Notes: generated by a model not told the origin, from the sequence alone. Counted from the first letter of the stretch, positions 42,016-50,641 are shown. The stretch: 64,000 nucleotides of DNA from Paraburkholderia guartelaensis (GCF_004353905.1 NZ_SMOD01000014.1:62001-126000), one strand, 5' to 3'. Program-made: numbers and translations.

Positions 42016-42867
42016 TCATCGTCCCAGGAACTGCGGGGCGCGTTTTTCGAGGAAGGCAGTCGTGCCCTCCCTTTTGTCCTCTGTCCCGGCACACAGTCCG
42101 AAGTAGGCGGCTTCGAGGGCGAGGCCCTCGCTCTGGCCCGCGTCCAGTCCCTTGTTTACCGCTTCGAGCGATAGCTTCACGGCGATGGGGGCGTTCGAGG
42201 CGATCGTCTTCAGGATGGCTTCAGCGCGCCCGATGAGATCGGCTGCCGGAACGACCTCGTTGACGAGCCCGATGCGCCAGGCTTCCTGTGCGCTGATCAG
42301 CTCCGCGGACAGAATGAGCTGGAGCGCGCGGCCCTTGCCGACGAGGCGCGGCAGCCGCTGCGTGCCGCCGCCGCCGGGCAGCAAGCCGAGCTTGACCTCG
42401 GGCTGGCCAAGCCTCGCGTGCTCCGCGGCAATGCGAAGGGTGCACGCCATGGCCGTTTCGCAGCCGCCGCCGAGTGCAAAGCCGTTGATCGCCGCGACCA
42501 CGGGCTTGCCAAGGTTCTCGATCAAGTCGAGCACGGCTTGCCCAAATCGGCTCGACTGCTCCGCTTCGATCGCGCTCGCGTGCGCCAGCTCGCTGATGTC
42601 TGCGCCGGCGATGAATGCCTTGTCCCCCGCACCGGTGAGAATCACGCCGCGCACCGAAGCGTCCTCGCGTGCCGCCTCGAAAGCCATGCGCAAATCCTTC
42701 CATGTCTGCGTGCTCAGGGCATTGAGCACTTTGGGTCGGTTCACGCTTACATAAGCGATCGCATCGCGCTTTTCGTACAGGACATTTGCGAGCGTTATGA
42801 CTTCTGCCGGTGAGGTGTCAAGCCCTGCTCGGGGTGAAGACGAATCCGCTACGGTTGTCGATGACAT
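42016..42867 (-). CDS. Enoyl-CoA hydratase/isomerase family protein 2
   Basis: A 283-aa crotonase with both hydratase glutamates: GFALGGGCETAMACTLRIAAEHARLGQPEVKLGLLPGGGGTQRLPRLVG. The oxyanion box FIAGADISEL and C-terminal EGTTAFLEKRAPQF are normal. It should hydrate a 2-enoyl-CoA to the 3-hydroxyacyl-CoA, feeding the dehydrogenase encoded two genes upstream. The N-terminus (SSTTVADSSSPRAGLDTSPAE) is a 30-residue extension of low complexity. Operon gaps on either side are 29 and 58 nt. Confidence 0.93.
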   Translation of the reverse strand: MSSTTVADSSSPRAGLDTSPAEVITLANVLYEKRDAIAYVSVNRPKVLNALSTQTWKDLRMAFEAAREDASVRGVILTGAGDKAFIAGADISELAHASAIEAEQSSRFGQAVLDLIENLGKPVVAAINGFALGGGCETAMACTLRIAAEHARLGQPEVKLGLLPGGGGTQRLPRLVGKGRALQLILSAELISAQEAWRIGLVNEVVPAADLIGRAEAILKTIASNAPIAVKLSLEAVNKGLDAGQSEGLALEAAYFGLCAGTEDKREGTTAFLEKRAPQFLGR

Positions 42868-42925
42868 GATTAGCTATCCTGATCGTTGGCGTGACGACGT
42901 CAATCTCACCGTCGCGCCTGCGGTA

Positions 42926-44146
42926 TTAAATGAACGCGCTGAACCCGGTGATCGCCTTGCCGACGATCAGGTTCTGCATCTGGAAGGTGCCCTCGTAGGA
43001 ATAGAGCGCCTCCGCGTCGGCGAAGAAACGCGCGACGTTGTAGTCCGCGAGAATGCCGTTGCCGCCCAGCAGCTCTCGCGCCCACGAAACCGTCTCGCGT
43101 GTCCTGGCCGTCGTGAACGCCTTTGAAAGTGCCGCTTGCTGGTCGGTCAGCCTGCCTTCGTCCGCGAGCTGCGCCGTGCGCACGACCATGGCCTGGCACG
43201 CCGTGATGTTGGCGAGCATCTTCGCAAGGAGTTCCTGGATGAGCTGGAACGAGGCAATCGGCTTTCCGAATTGCAATCGTTCCTGTGCATACTTGAGCGC
43301 ATGCTCATAGGCGCCCATCTGGCAGCCGGTCGTTTCCCAACCCACGACGTATCGAGTCCCGCGCAACACGCGCGCAGTGTCGCGGAAGGACTGAACGCCT
43401 GCGGCGAGCCGATTGGCTTCCGGCACCCGGCAGTCCTTCATCGTGATCTGACCGTTCTGCACGACCTTGAGCGCGACCTTGCCCAGCATCTTTTCGACGC
43501 TGAAACCGGGCGTAGTCTTGTTCTCGACGATGAAGCCCTTGACCTGGTTGTCGTCGACGTCGCGCGCCCAGATGATCGAGATGTCGCACCATGGCGCGTT
43601 GCCGATCCACCGCTTCTGGCCGTTGAGAACCCAGGTGTCGCCTTCGCGTTTTACCGTCGTGGTCAGTCCGCCACCGGCTCCCGATCCGACGAGCGGCTCG
43701 GTCAGTCCGAAGCAGCCGATCTTTTCCATGCGCGCCATCGGCGGCAGCCACTTTTGCTTCTGCTCCTGCGATCCGGCGATTTCGATCGAACCCATCGCGA
43801 GGCCCGTATGAACGCCGAAGAAGGTTGCGATCGAGGCATCGACTCGCGCCATTTCCATCATCGCGAGACCGAACAGCAACTGGCTCCCGCCCACACAGCC
43901 GTGCCCTTCGATACCGAGTCCGCCGATACCCAGCTCCTTGAACCCGGGAATCACCTCAAACGGAAAGGCGTCTTCAACCCAATACTTGTTGATGATCGGC
44001 GCGACGCTGGACTCCATGAACGTGCGGACCCGCTGAAGTACCGCTCGCTCGCCTTCGCTCAAGGTCTCTGCGAAGTGATAGAAGTCACTGTTCGGCGGCG
44101 GAAGCTGCTTCGGGGCAGCGTTGCTTTCTGCGGCAGTAGTGGACAT
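42926..44146 (-). CDS. Acyl-CoA dehydrogenase, ACX4/glutaryl-CoA-dehydrogenase-like
   Basis: A 406-aa flavoprotein. FAD/substrate segments: CFGLTEPLVGSGAGGGLTTTVKREGDTWVLNGQKRWIGNAPWCDISIIWARD, ERLQFGKPIASFQLIQE, ELLGGNGILADYNVARFFADAEALYSYEGTFQMQNLIVGKAITG. The catalytic Glu lies in the YEGT box typical of the glutaryl-CoA/ACX4 branch. The glutaryl-binding Arg of GCDH (usually in DSGYRS) is missing: the protein reads RVDASIATFFGVHTGLAM, so a short-chain monocarboxylic acyl-CoA is more likely than glutaryl-CoA. ACAGGAGTCGCAA precedes the ATG. Confidence 0.92.
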   Translation of the reverse strand: MSTTAAESNAAPKQLPPPNSDFYHFAETLSEGERAVLQRVRTFMESSVAPIINKYWVEDAFPFEVIPGFKELGIGGLGIEGHGCVGGSQLLFGLAMMEMARVDASIATFFGVHTGLAMGSIEIAGSQEQKQKWLPPMARMEKIGCFGLTEPLVGSGAGGGLTTTVKREGDTWVLNGQKRWIGNAPWCDISIIWARDVDDNQVKGFIVENKTTPGFSVEKMLGKVALKVVQNGQITMKDCRVPEANRLAAGVQSFRDTARVLRGTRYVVGWETTGCQMGAYEHALKYAQERLQFGKPIASFQLIQELLAKMLANITACQAMVVRTAQLADEGRLTDQQAALSKAFTTARTRETVSWARELLGGNGILADYNVARFFADAEALYSYEGTFQMQNLIVGKAITGFSAFI

Positions 44147-44251
44147 TTGCGACTCCTGTTGCTCTGGCTTGAAATCCAGAGATGACGCATTAGGTGGGCG
44201 AGCGATTCGTCGTTTGCAGCCAGACCGCGCAGCGGAATCTGGCGATTGACT

Positions 44252-45202
44252 CTACTGCGGACTACGAGCATTGCGGCGCAGTTCGAGTAGACCGAGCAGA
44301 ACTTCATCGCGCTGTGCCTCCAGCGTCTCGATGGAGCGCGACCCGGTCTCGGCGTGGACGCTGTCGATAAGCTTCTGTTGTACGTCGGGGCTAAGAACCG
44401 GCGTGCCGAGGGTCTTCCACCAGGCGGTCATGGGGCCGCTGAACTGCTGGAAGAAGTGCTCGATGCCGCCAGGGCCGCCGCCAAGATGGTTGAGCATCAT
44501 GTTGCCCATCACGCCCCAGCGCAGACCCGGTCCCCACGAGAGGGCCGTGTCCACATCGGCGGCGCTCACCACGCCCTCGGCAACGAGGTAGTACACCTCG
44601 CGTGCCAATGCGGCCTGAAGCCGGTTTGCGACGTGGCCTGGCATCTCCTTGTTGACCCGCACCGTGCGCTGACCGATCGACGTATAGAAGTCCGCCACGC
44701 GCTGGATGGTCGCTTCCGAGGTCTTCGCACCGCCGACGATCTCGACGAGCGGAATCAAGTGGGGCGGGTTGAACGGATGCGCGATGACGCAGCGCTCGGG
44801 ATGTGTCGCGGCGCCTTTCTGGATTTCGCTCATGGTGAGCCCCGACGAGCTGGATGCAATGATCACGTCGGCATGCAGCAGCTCGTCGAGTTGCCCGTAG
44901 AGCTTTTGCTTGAAATCGATCCGCTCGGGTCCATTTTCCTGCACCAGATCTGCGCCGACGAGTGCTTGCTCGAGCACGGGCGTGAACGTGAGGTTGGCGA
45001 GCGACGCACCGGGCGAGAGGCCCAATCTCGTGAGCGCCGGCCATGCGGACTCCACGAATTTTCTCAATGACGCTTCCGCGTTCGGCGCGATGTCGGTAGC
45101 CACGACATGCAATCCTTTGGCGAGAAACAGCGCGGCCCAGCTCGCGCCGATCACGCCCGTGCCGATGATGGCGACGCGGCGAATGGGTTTGGTGTCGCTC
45201 AT
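44252..45202 (-). CDS. 3-hydroxyacyl-CoA dehydrogenase family (carnitine-dehydrogenase-like)
   Basis: A 316-aa NAD-dependent enzyme. Rossmann start RRVAIIGTGVIGASWAALFLAKG, then IIASSSSGLTMSEIQKGA and the catalytic-His block RCVIAHPFNPPHLIPLVEIVGG, with N in GHVANRLQAALAREVYYLVAEGVVSAADVDTALSWGPG. Length and C-terminal half look like L-carnitine/3-hydroxy-acid dehydrogenases as well as FadB-type domains. It would oxidise the 3-hydroxyacyl product of the hydratase. TTGGAGAAACCAC precedes the ATG. Second gene of the operon. Confidence 0.9.
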   Translation of the reverse strand: MSDTKPIRRVAIIGTGVIGASWAALFLAKGLHVVATDIAPNAEASLRKFVESAWPALTRLGLSPGASLANLTFTPVLEQALVGADLVQENGPERIDFKQKLYGQLDELLHADVIIASSSSGLTMSEIQKGAATHPERCVIAHPFNPPHLIPLVEIVGGAKTSEATIQRVADFYTSIGQRTVRVNKEMPGHVANRLQAALAREVYYLVAEGVVSAADVDTALSWGPGLRWGVMGNMMLNHLGGGPGGIEHFFQQFSGPMTAWWKTLGTPVLSPDVQQKLIDSVHAETGSRSIETLEAQRDEVLLGLLELRRNARSPQ

Positions 45203-45223
45203 GTGGTTTCTCCAATGTACGGG

Positions 45224-46141
45224 TCAGACTTCGGCGTAGGCAACGCCGGTGAGATTGCCTTGGGCATAGAGGAAGTTGCGCAGGTTGCTTCCGTCGAGCT
45301 GCGCGGAATAGACCGAGCCGCCCAGATCCGTGACGAACATGCGGTTGCCGGCCACGTCGAGCGTGATGCCGATGCCTTCCAGCAGGTGGGTGACCACGAT
45401 CTCGGGCGTCGCGGCTGCGTCGACCAGGGCGCGATTGACCGTGTTGCCGCGCGGGGGATCTCCGCGGTCCGTCCAATACAGGACGCGGCTTGCGCGGTCG
45501 AACTCGAGGTCGATTGGTTCCGGCAGGTGGTCGAACAGCACTTCGATGTCGGAGCGGGTGGCCGGATCTTCGCCAGTCGGAATCTCCAGGTTCGCACGGA
45601 AGATGCGGCCCTGGTTGCCGTTGTCCGGGCCCTTTTGCGTCCAGTACAGCTTCCCTGCCTTGCGATCGACGGCGACCCCGACGCACCACTTGTTCTGGTC
45701 GAGCCGGTCATTGTCGCCGCGGCCGGACTCGACCAGCGTTTCGACTTGTGAGCCGTCGCAGTTCGCGCGCATCACGCGCATGCCTTCGCGGTCGCACCAA
45801 TAAAGCTTGGCCCCGTCCTTGTCGAGCTGGAGCTGCTTCGGCGTATGTATGAGGCCTTGTGCGACGATGACGACGCGGTTGCTGCCGTCGAGGTCGGCGC
45901 GCTCGATCGAGCCGTCATTGGCGCTCAGAGAGCCACCCATGTTGGTCCAGTAGATATGACCGGCGTCCGCATCGACCGCGATGCCGTCGGGAAGGCGGCA
46001 GTCCGTGACGATCGTCTTGCGGTCGGAGCCGTCCGGATTCATCGAGTGAATCGAGTTGCTGCTCAATTCAAGGAGAAACAATCGTCCCGATGCAAGCGTT
46101 CCCTGAGAAACGTTGCTCGAGATGGTGCGAGTCGTAGTCAT
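45224..46141 (-). CDS. YWTD-type beta-propeller protein (LDLR class B-like repeats)
   Basis: A 305-aa protein of about six beta-propeller blades. Repeats are visible as IYWTN, LYWCD, LYWTQ and LYWTD, each followed by an ADLDGSN- or ANCDGSQ-type turn. No signal peptide is seen. Bacterial members resemble low-density-lipoprotein receptor class B propellers and SMP-30-like lactonases; function unknown. It is the first gene of the seven-gene acyl-CoA operon, and its promoter carries the shared element described for 46204-46248. It may bind the operon substrate or act as a lactonase. Confidence 0.85.
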   Translation of the reverse strand: MTTTRTISSNVSQGTLASGRLFLLELSSNSIHSMNPDGSDRKTIVTDCRLPDGIAVDADAGHIYWTNMGGSLSANDGSIERADLDGSNRVVIVAQGLIHTPKQLQLDKDGAKLYWCDREGMRVMRANCDGSQVETLVESGRGDNDRLDQNKWCVGVAVDRKAGKLYWTQKGPDNGNQGRIFRANLEIPTGEDPATRSDIEVLFDHLPEPIDLEFDRASRVLYWTDRGDPPRGNTVNRALVDAAATPEIVVTHLLEGIGITLDVAGNRMFVTDLGGSVYSAQLDGSNLRNFLYAQGNLTGVAYAEV

Positions 46142-46203
46142 TTGGCATCCTTAAAAGGTTTGAGCGATGTCGATTTCGGAAGACCTTGCTCATGGACACC
46201 AAC

Positions 46204-46248
46204 TTTATGAGGCATCGCCATGCGGCTCAATTGCACGATGGTGTAACG
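46204..46248 (-). promoter_or_regulatory. Shared-element promoter of the propeller/acyl-CoA operon
   Basis: Element reading toward the gene: ACACCATC then GTGCAATTG (46244-46228), and -10 CATAAA at 46209-46204, exactly 27 bases from the G of GTG to the first base of the -10. The predicted start is near 46197. The first 28 bases of the element region (46221-46248) recur exactly at 50739-50766. Confidence 0.7.
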
Positions 46249-46288
46249 ACACTTTGGTGCAAGGGGAAAGGCGCGCTCAAATCCTGCG

Positions 46289-46327
46289 CCCAAGGTGTAA
46301 TTGCAGCGGTTTGCTGCATACCCTAAG
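46289..46327 (+). promoter_or_regulatory. Shared-element promoter of the type II NADH dehydrogenase gene
   Basis: CCCAAG then GTGTAATTG (46295-46303) and -10 CCTAAG (46322-46327), again 27 bases from G to the -10. It is back-to-back with the propeller promoter and 109 nt before the gene. Confidence 0.65.
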
Positions 46328-46435
46328 TTGCGCAAGTACCGATGGGCCTCATTGACGCCGGCGCTATTGCCCAACCTGTGGGTTGCCATCGGCGAAACGT
46401 ATTGGAAGTCGTCCTTCATTCATTGAGTGCTTGCC

Positions 46436-47734
46436 ATGAAAAAACCAGGTCGTCGTATCGTTATCGTAGGTGGAGGAATCGCCGGGATTCTGCTTGCAAC
46501 CAGGCTTGGCGACGAGCTGGGCCGTTTGGGTGAGGCTAGTGTCACGTTGATCGACCGCAGCCCCACGCATATCTGGAAACCGATGCTGCACACCATTGCG
46601 GCAGGTACGCGCGATGTGAATCAGCAGCGCGTCATTTATCTCTCTCATGCGCGTGAACACGGCTTCACGTATCAACCGGGTGAGATGTGCGGACTGGACC
46701 GGCAACGGCGTGAAGTCCAGCTTGCCGCCATCGAGGCGCATGAGGGCGGATTGATGCTCGAGCCGCGAGCCGTGCCGTACGATGTGCTGCTGCTGTGCAC
46801 AGGCAGCCGTGCGAACGACTTTGGCGTGCCTGGAGTCATGGAGCATTGCCATCTCATCGACAGCCAGCAGCAGGCAGAGGCATTCAACGTCGCGCTGCGC
46901 GAGCGTTCTCTTCGCTCGGTGGTCAAGGATGAGGGACTCAGGGTGGCGATCGTGGGCGCCGGCGCGACCGGCGTCGAGTTGTCTGCCGAACTCAGTCACC
47001 TCTTCGAGCTTGCGGCCGGCTATGGCGATCCCGGGATCAGAGAAAGGCTGAGTTTGACGCTGCTCGAAGCCGGACCACGTGTGCTTCCGGCCTTCCCGCC
47101 GGAGATCTCGTCAGCGAGCCAGCAGCGACTCGAGAAGATTGGCTTTCGCGTCATGACCTCGACGGGCGTCTCCGCCGTTGAACCGGGCGGCCTGCGTTAC
47201 GGAGACGGGAAACTTGTCGAAGTGGATTTGATGGTATGGGCTGCCGGTGTGAAGGCGCCTGATTTCATGAACCGGCTTGCGGGCCTCGAGACCAACCGTG
47301 CGAACCAGATCGTGGTATCGGGTACGCTGCAGTCGCTGCACGACGACACTATTTTCGCGCTCGGAGATTGCGCTTCACTCACGCCGGAAGGCGCACAGCG
47401 TCCGCTGCCGCCTACTGCGCAGGTCGCCGCGCAACAGGCGGAACACCTGGCGCGCCATCTGCCGGAATGGATCCGTTACGACAAGCCACTTCCGGGCTTC
47501 GCATTCCGCGATTTCGGTTCGCTCGTGTCACTGAGCGAGTACGATTCCTTTGGCACGTTGGGGCGCTTTGGCTTGTTTCCCGGCGGGCTCATCCGGGGCA
47601 AACTCGCTCAGCTGAGCCACGCGATGCTGTACCGACGCCATCAGCAGGCGCTGCACGGTTTTCGCCGGGCAACGCTGCTCTGGACGGCCGAACAGATCAA
47701 CGGGCTGGCTCAACCGGATATCCGGCTCGCTTGA
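46436..47734 (+). CDS. ndh: Type II NADH dehydrogenase (NAD(P)/FAD-dependent quinone reductase)
   Basis: A 432-aa flavoprotein. FAD-binding RIVIVGGGIAGILLATRLGD, second nucleotide fold LRVAIVGAGATGVELSAELSHLFE, and NDH-2 blocks HIWKPMLHTIAAGT, LMVWAAGVKAPDF, IFALGDCASLTPEGAQRPLPPTAQVAAQQAEHLARHL. The C-terminal region (LIRGKLAQLSHAMLYRRHQQALHGF) contains the amphipathic membrane anchor. It passes electrons from NADH to quinone without pumping protons, an obvious partner for the non-canonical oxidase encoded next. ATG at 46436 chosen; GTG at 46427 is possible. A perfect terminator follows. Confidence 0.93.
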   Translation: MKKPGRRIVIVGGGIAGILLATRLGDELGRLGEASVTLIDRSPTHIWKPMLHTIAAGTRDVNQQRVIYLSHAREHGFTYQPGEMCGLDRQRREVQLAAIEAHEGGLMLEPRAVPYDVLLLCTGSRANDFGVPGVMEHCHLIDSQQQAEAFNVALRERSLRSVVKDEGLRVAIVGAGATGVELSAELSHLFELAAGYGDPGIRERLSLTLLEAGPRVLPAFPPEISSASQQRLEKIGFRVMTSTGVSAVEPGGLRYGDGKLVEVDLMVWAAGVKAPDFMNRLAGLETNRANQIVVSGTLQSLHDDTIFALGDCASLTPEGAQRPLPPTAQVAAQQAEHLARHLPEWIRYDKPLPGFAFRDFGSLVSLSEYDSFGTLGRFGLFPGGLIRGKLAQLSHAMLYRRHQQALHGFRRATLLWTAEQINGLAQPDIRLA

Positions 47735-47767
47735 CGGGATTTTGTGGCTCCACAGCCCTGCATATTT

Positions 47768-47797
47768 GCCGCTCGCTTGAGCGGCTTTTTATTTTTC
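47768..47797 (+). terminator. Intrinsic terminator after ndh
   Basis: Stem GCCGCTC / GAGCGGC with loop GCTT, followed by TTTTTATTTTT. It lies 34 nt after the stop codon. Confidence 0.92.
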
Positions 47798-47909
47798 GAT
47801 GCAAGTTGTCTGGGGGAAGGACGCTGCAACGCAGCGTCGCTTATGAGGAAACGAATCCGGACGACACGCAACGTCTGGATCCCGTGGAATCGACGCCGAC
47901 GCCGCGCGC

Positions 47910-48182
47910 TCAATAGCCGAACGCTTCCACGGCGATCATCGCCGCTGCGTTCGAAGGGGCGGGGCGTTCGGCCGGGCGAAAGACGGCATCGCCGCGGCGG
48001 ATTGCGCGTCGAGACACAACGCACACGCCAGACGCGCGCGCATGGCGGCGGCGCCAGCGCTGCTCGCCATAATGGCATCGTCCGGGCTCCACCCAGCGAA
48101 TGACGAGTATGTTTTCAGACCGTTCGAGAATTTCGATCTGGACTTGTTCGGTGTCTGCTGCGGCGTACTCATTCGCTTTCAT
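47910..48182 (-). CDS. DUF3331-like small protein in the oxidase operon
   Basis: A 90-aa protein of the DUF3331 pattern known from Burkholderiaceae: VQIEILERSENILVIRWVEPGRCHYGEQRW, then SGVCVVSRRAIRRGDAVFRPAER and a terminal NAAAMIAVEAF. AGGAGCAATCC precedes the ATG. It lies 44 nt after cioB in the same direction, where enterobacterial cytochrome bd operons carry cydX. It has no membrane segment, so it is not CydX. Function unknown; could assist oxidase assembly. Confidence 0.8.
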   Translation of the reverse strand: MKANEYAAADTEQVQIEILERSENILVIRWVEPGRCHYGEQRWRRRHARASGVCVVSRRAIRRGDAVFRPAERPAPSNAAAMIAVEAFGY

Positions 48183-48226
48183 GGATTGCTCCTGGAATCG
48201 AGTCGTTTCGATGAAATCGCGTAGTT

Positions 48227-49210
48227 TCACGCGCGGGTCGTGTCGATCACCTTGCCGCGGAAAACCGCGTACTGGTACAGGTTGTAGCCGATCATCACAG
48301 GGAACACGAGGCCAATCCCGATCAACATGAATGCGAGGGTCAGCGTGTCCGATGCCGCTTGCCAGATCGTCAGCCGGCCTGGGATGAAGTCCGGATAGAG
48401 GCTGATCGTCAGGCCAGCGAACGACACCATGAAGAGCGTCACCGCCGCCCGGAAGGGCTGACTCTCGCGTCCGCGATAGAGCGATGTGAGGAGCCACACG
48501 AACGAGAGGACCGCGAGCGCGCCAAGCACCGCAAGCGGGGCGAGCACGCCCGGCTGGAACCAGCGGGCATGGACCGCCACGCTGCCCAACCAGGTCGCGG
48601 CGGTGAGGACGAGCGCGGCAGCCACGGTGAGCTGCGCGCTCACCACGGCCAGCCGTCGCGCCCAACGCTGGATCGGGCCTGCCGCCTTCTTCACGAGCCA
48701 GGTCGCGCCGAGCAGCGCATAGCCGCTCACAACCCCAATGGCTGTCACGGTGATGAACGCGGTGCTGGGACCATCAGGCAAGAAGCCCGTGATCACCTTG
48801 CCGAGTATGATGCCCTGCGTGATCGCTGCGACGAGGCTGCCCACGCCGAACACGGTGTCCCATAGTCGACCATGCTGTGAACTGTGACGGAATTCGATGG
48901 CCGCGCCCCGCATGATCAGTCCGGCAATCATCGCCATGACGGGCAGATAAAGCGCTTGCATCAGGATCGCGTAGGCAGCGGGAAACGCGCCGAACAAGCC
49001 CCCGCCGACCACCACCAGCCATGTTTCGTTCGCGTCCCACACGTGACCGATGGTTTGAATCATCACGTCGTGGTCTTCGCGCTTTCTGCACAGCAGTGTG
49101 AGCATGCCCACGCCGAGATCGAATCCATCCGTCACGACGTAAAAGACCAGCATCAGGCCGATCAGGCCGAACCACGTGAGGGTAAGCAGGGTATGAGTCG
49201 TGCTGTCCAT
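48227..49210 (-). CDS. cioB: Cytochrome bd-type quinol oxidase subunit II (CioB)
   Basis: A 327-aa membrane protein with eight or nine TM segments. Subunit II blocks: FYVVTDGFDLGVGMLTLL, GHVWDANETWLVVVGGGLFGAFPAAYA, GAAIEFRH and SLYPDFIPG. It forms the heterodimer with CioA, needed for haem insertion and activity. It starts 33 nt after cioA. The lineage is the cyanide-insensitive (Cio) type known from Pseudomonas and Burkholderia. Confidence 0.95.
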   Translation of the reverse strand: MDSTTHTLLTLTWFGLIGLMLVFYVVTDGFDLGVGMLTLLCRKREDHDVMIQTIGHVWDANETWLVVVGGGLFGAFPAAYAILMQALYLPVMAMIAGLIMRGAAIEFRHSSQHGRLWDTVFGVGSLVAAITQGIILGKVITGFLPDGPSTAFITVTAIGVVSGYALLGATWLVKKAAGPIQRWARRLAVVSAQLTVAAALVLTAATWLGSVAVHARWFQPGVLAPLAVLGALAVLSFVWLLTSLYRGRESQPFRAAVTLFMVSFAGLTISLYPDFIPGRLTIWQAASDTLTLAFMLIGIGLVFPVMIGYNLYQYAVFRGKVIDTTRA

Positions 49211-49243
49211 CGAACAATCTCCTGTCAGTTGGCGAACGAAGTT

Positions 49244-50641
49244 TCAGTATTCGGTCGCCGCCGCCTGAGGCGGGACGATGGTGGTGGTCGCGGGCGGCGT
49301 GGCCGCGAGATCGGGGCCGTTCTTCAGCCAACGCCGCGCGAGAAGGAAGAAGGTGATGAGCAACACGACGTCGAAAGCGAAGAACATCGCCATGCTGGCC
49401 GTAACAGACGAAGCGGGCACCGCCGATACCGCCTGACTCGTTCGCAGCAGGCCATACACAACCCACGGCTGGCGTCCTACCTCGCGCACGATCCATCCGG
49501 CCTCGACAGCGACGTAGGGCAGCGGGATGCACAGCACCCACGCGAGCAGGAGCTTGCGTTGCGCGACGAGGCGCTCGAGACTGCCGCGTGCCTTATGCAG
49601 CGCGTAGGCGGTCCAGAACGCGAGCAGCATGAACGCGAAGCCGATGCCGGCCATCACGCGGAACGCGTAGTAGAGAAGCGGCACCAAGGGCGGCTGGTCG
49701 GCGCGCGGGAAATCCGTGAGACCCGAAACGCGGCCGTGCAGCGAGTGCGTGCCGAGGATGCTCAGGAGTCCCGGTACTTCGATTGACCAGTCGTTACGCT
49801 GCTTTTGCTGATCGGGCCACGCAACGAGCGACCATGCGGCGCCCGTGCCGGGCTTGTTGGTCTGCCAGTGCCCTTCGATTGCCGCGCCTTTCGCGGGTTG
49901 CGTGGCGAACACGCTGGTGCCGCTCGAGTCTCCCAGCCAGACCTGAAGCGGCGCGATGAAGACGAGCACGGTCAGTGCGACCTTGAACGAACGCGCAAAG
50001 AACTCGGCATGTCGACGACGGAACAGATGGTACGCGGAGATGCCGGCGATCACGAACATGCCGGTTTCGATCGCGGCCGTCCACATGTGCGAGACGGCCC
50101 ATACCATGTCGGGGTTGAAGATGGCCGCCAGATAGTCGGTGATGACGATCCTGCCGTTGACGACGGCGAAACCGGCGGGCGTCTGCATCCACGAATTGGC
50201 GACCATGATCCAGAATGCGGAAATGGTGGACCCGAGCGCCACCATCGCTGTGGCAAAGAGGTGGACGCCACGCGGCACGCGCCCCCAGCCGAGCATCATC
50301 ACGCCAACGAATCCGGCTTCGAGCATGAACGCCATCGCGCCTTCGAAACCCAGGATGTTGCCGACGAACTGGCCACTGTACTGCGCAAAACCAGACCAGT
50401 TGGTGCCGAACTGAAATTCCAGCGGAATGCCAGTGACCACACCGACCGCGAAGTTGAGCGCGAGCAGCTTGCTCCAGTAGCGTGCATGGCGGTAGTACAT
50501 CACGTCGCCGGTACGGACCCACAGTGCTTCGATCAGCAGCAGGAATGCGGAGAGACTGATGGTGAGGATCGGCCACACGATGTGGAAGAGCGTCGTCATC
50601 GCGAACTGGGCTCGCGAAAGGTGGAGTACGTCAGTGAGCAT
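49244..50641 (-). CDS. cioA: Cytochrome bd-type quinol oxidase subunit I (CioA)
   Basis: A 465-aa membrane protein. Haem ligands H20 (LFHIVWP) and H185 (AVSHMWTAAIE), plus E100 and E108 in GFEGAMAFMLEAGF, match the b558/b595/d ligands of E. coli CydA. The GRQPWVVYG motif is present. The Q-loop is short, as in cyanide-insensitive oxidases. It oxidises quinol and reduces oxygen to water in the inner membrane, without proton pumping, and resists cyanide, sulfide and NO better than haem-copper oxidases. The operon is cioA-cioB-DUF3331; its promoter is the shared element at 50722-50766. Confidence 0.95.
   Translation of the reverse strand: MLTDVLHLSRAQFAMTTLFHIVWPILTISLSAFLLLIEALWVRTGDVMYYRHARYWSKLLALNFAVGVVTGIPLEFQFGTNWSGFAQYSGQFVGNILGFEGAMAFMLEAGFVGVMMLGWGRVPRGVHLFATAMVALGSTISAFWIMVANSWMQTPAGFAVVNGRIVITDYLAAIFNPDMVWAVSHMWTAAIETGMFVIAGISAYHLFRRRHAEFFARSFKVALTVLVFIAPLQVWLGDSSGTSVFATQPAKGAAIEGHWQTNKPGTGAAWSLVAWPDQQKQRNDWSIEVPGLLSILGTHSLHGRVSGLTDFPRADQPPLVPLLYYAFRVMAGIGFAFMLLAFWTAYALHKARGSLERLVAQRKLLLAWVLCIPLPYVAVEAGWIVREVGRQPWVVYGLLRTSQAVSAVPASSVTASMAMFFAFDVVLLITFFLLARRWLKNGPDLAATPPATTTIVPPQAAATEY

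Noticed and set aside
44219..44243. Hairpin GCCAGACCGC / GCGG-AA-TCTGGC between two acyl-CoA operon genes
   Set aside because: It could be a terminator or attenuator, but there is a bulge, no T run, and genes on both sides belong to one functional set; not called as a feature.
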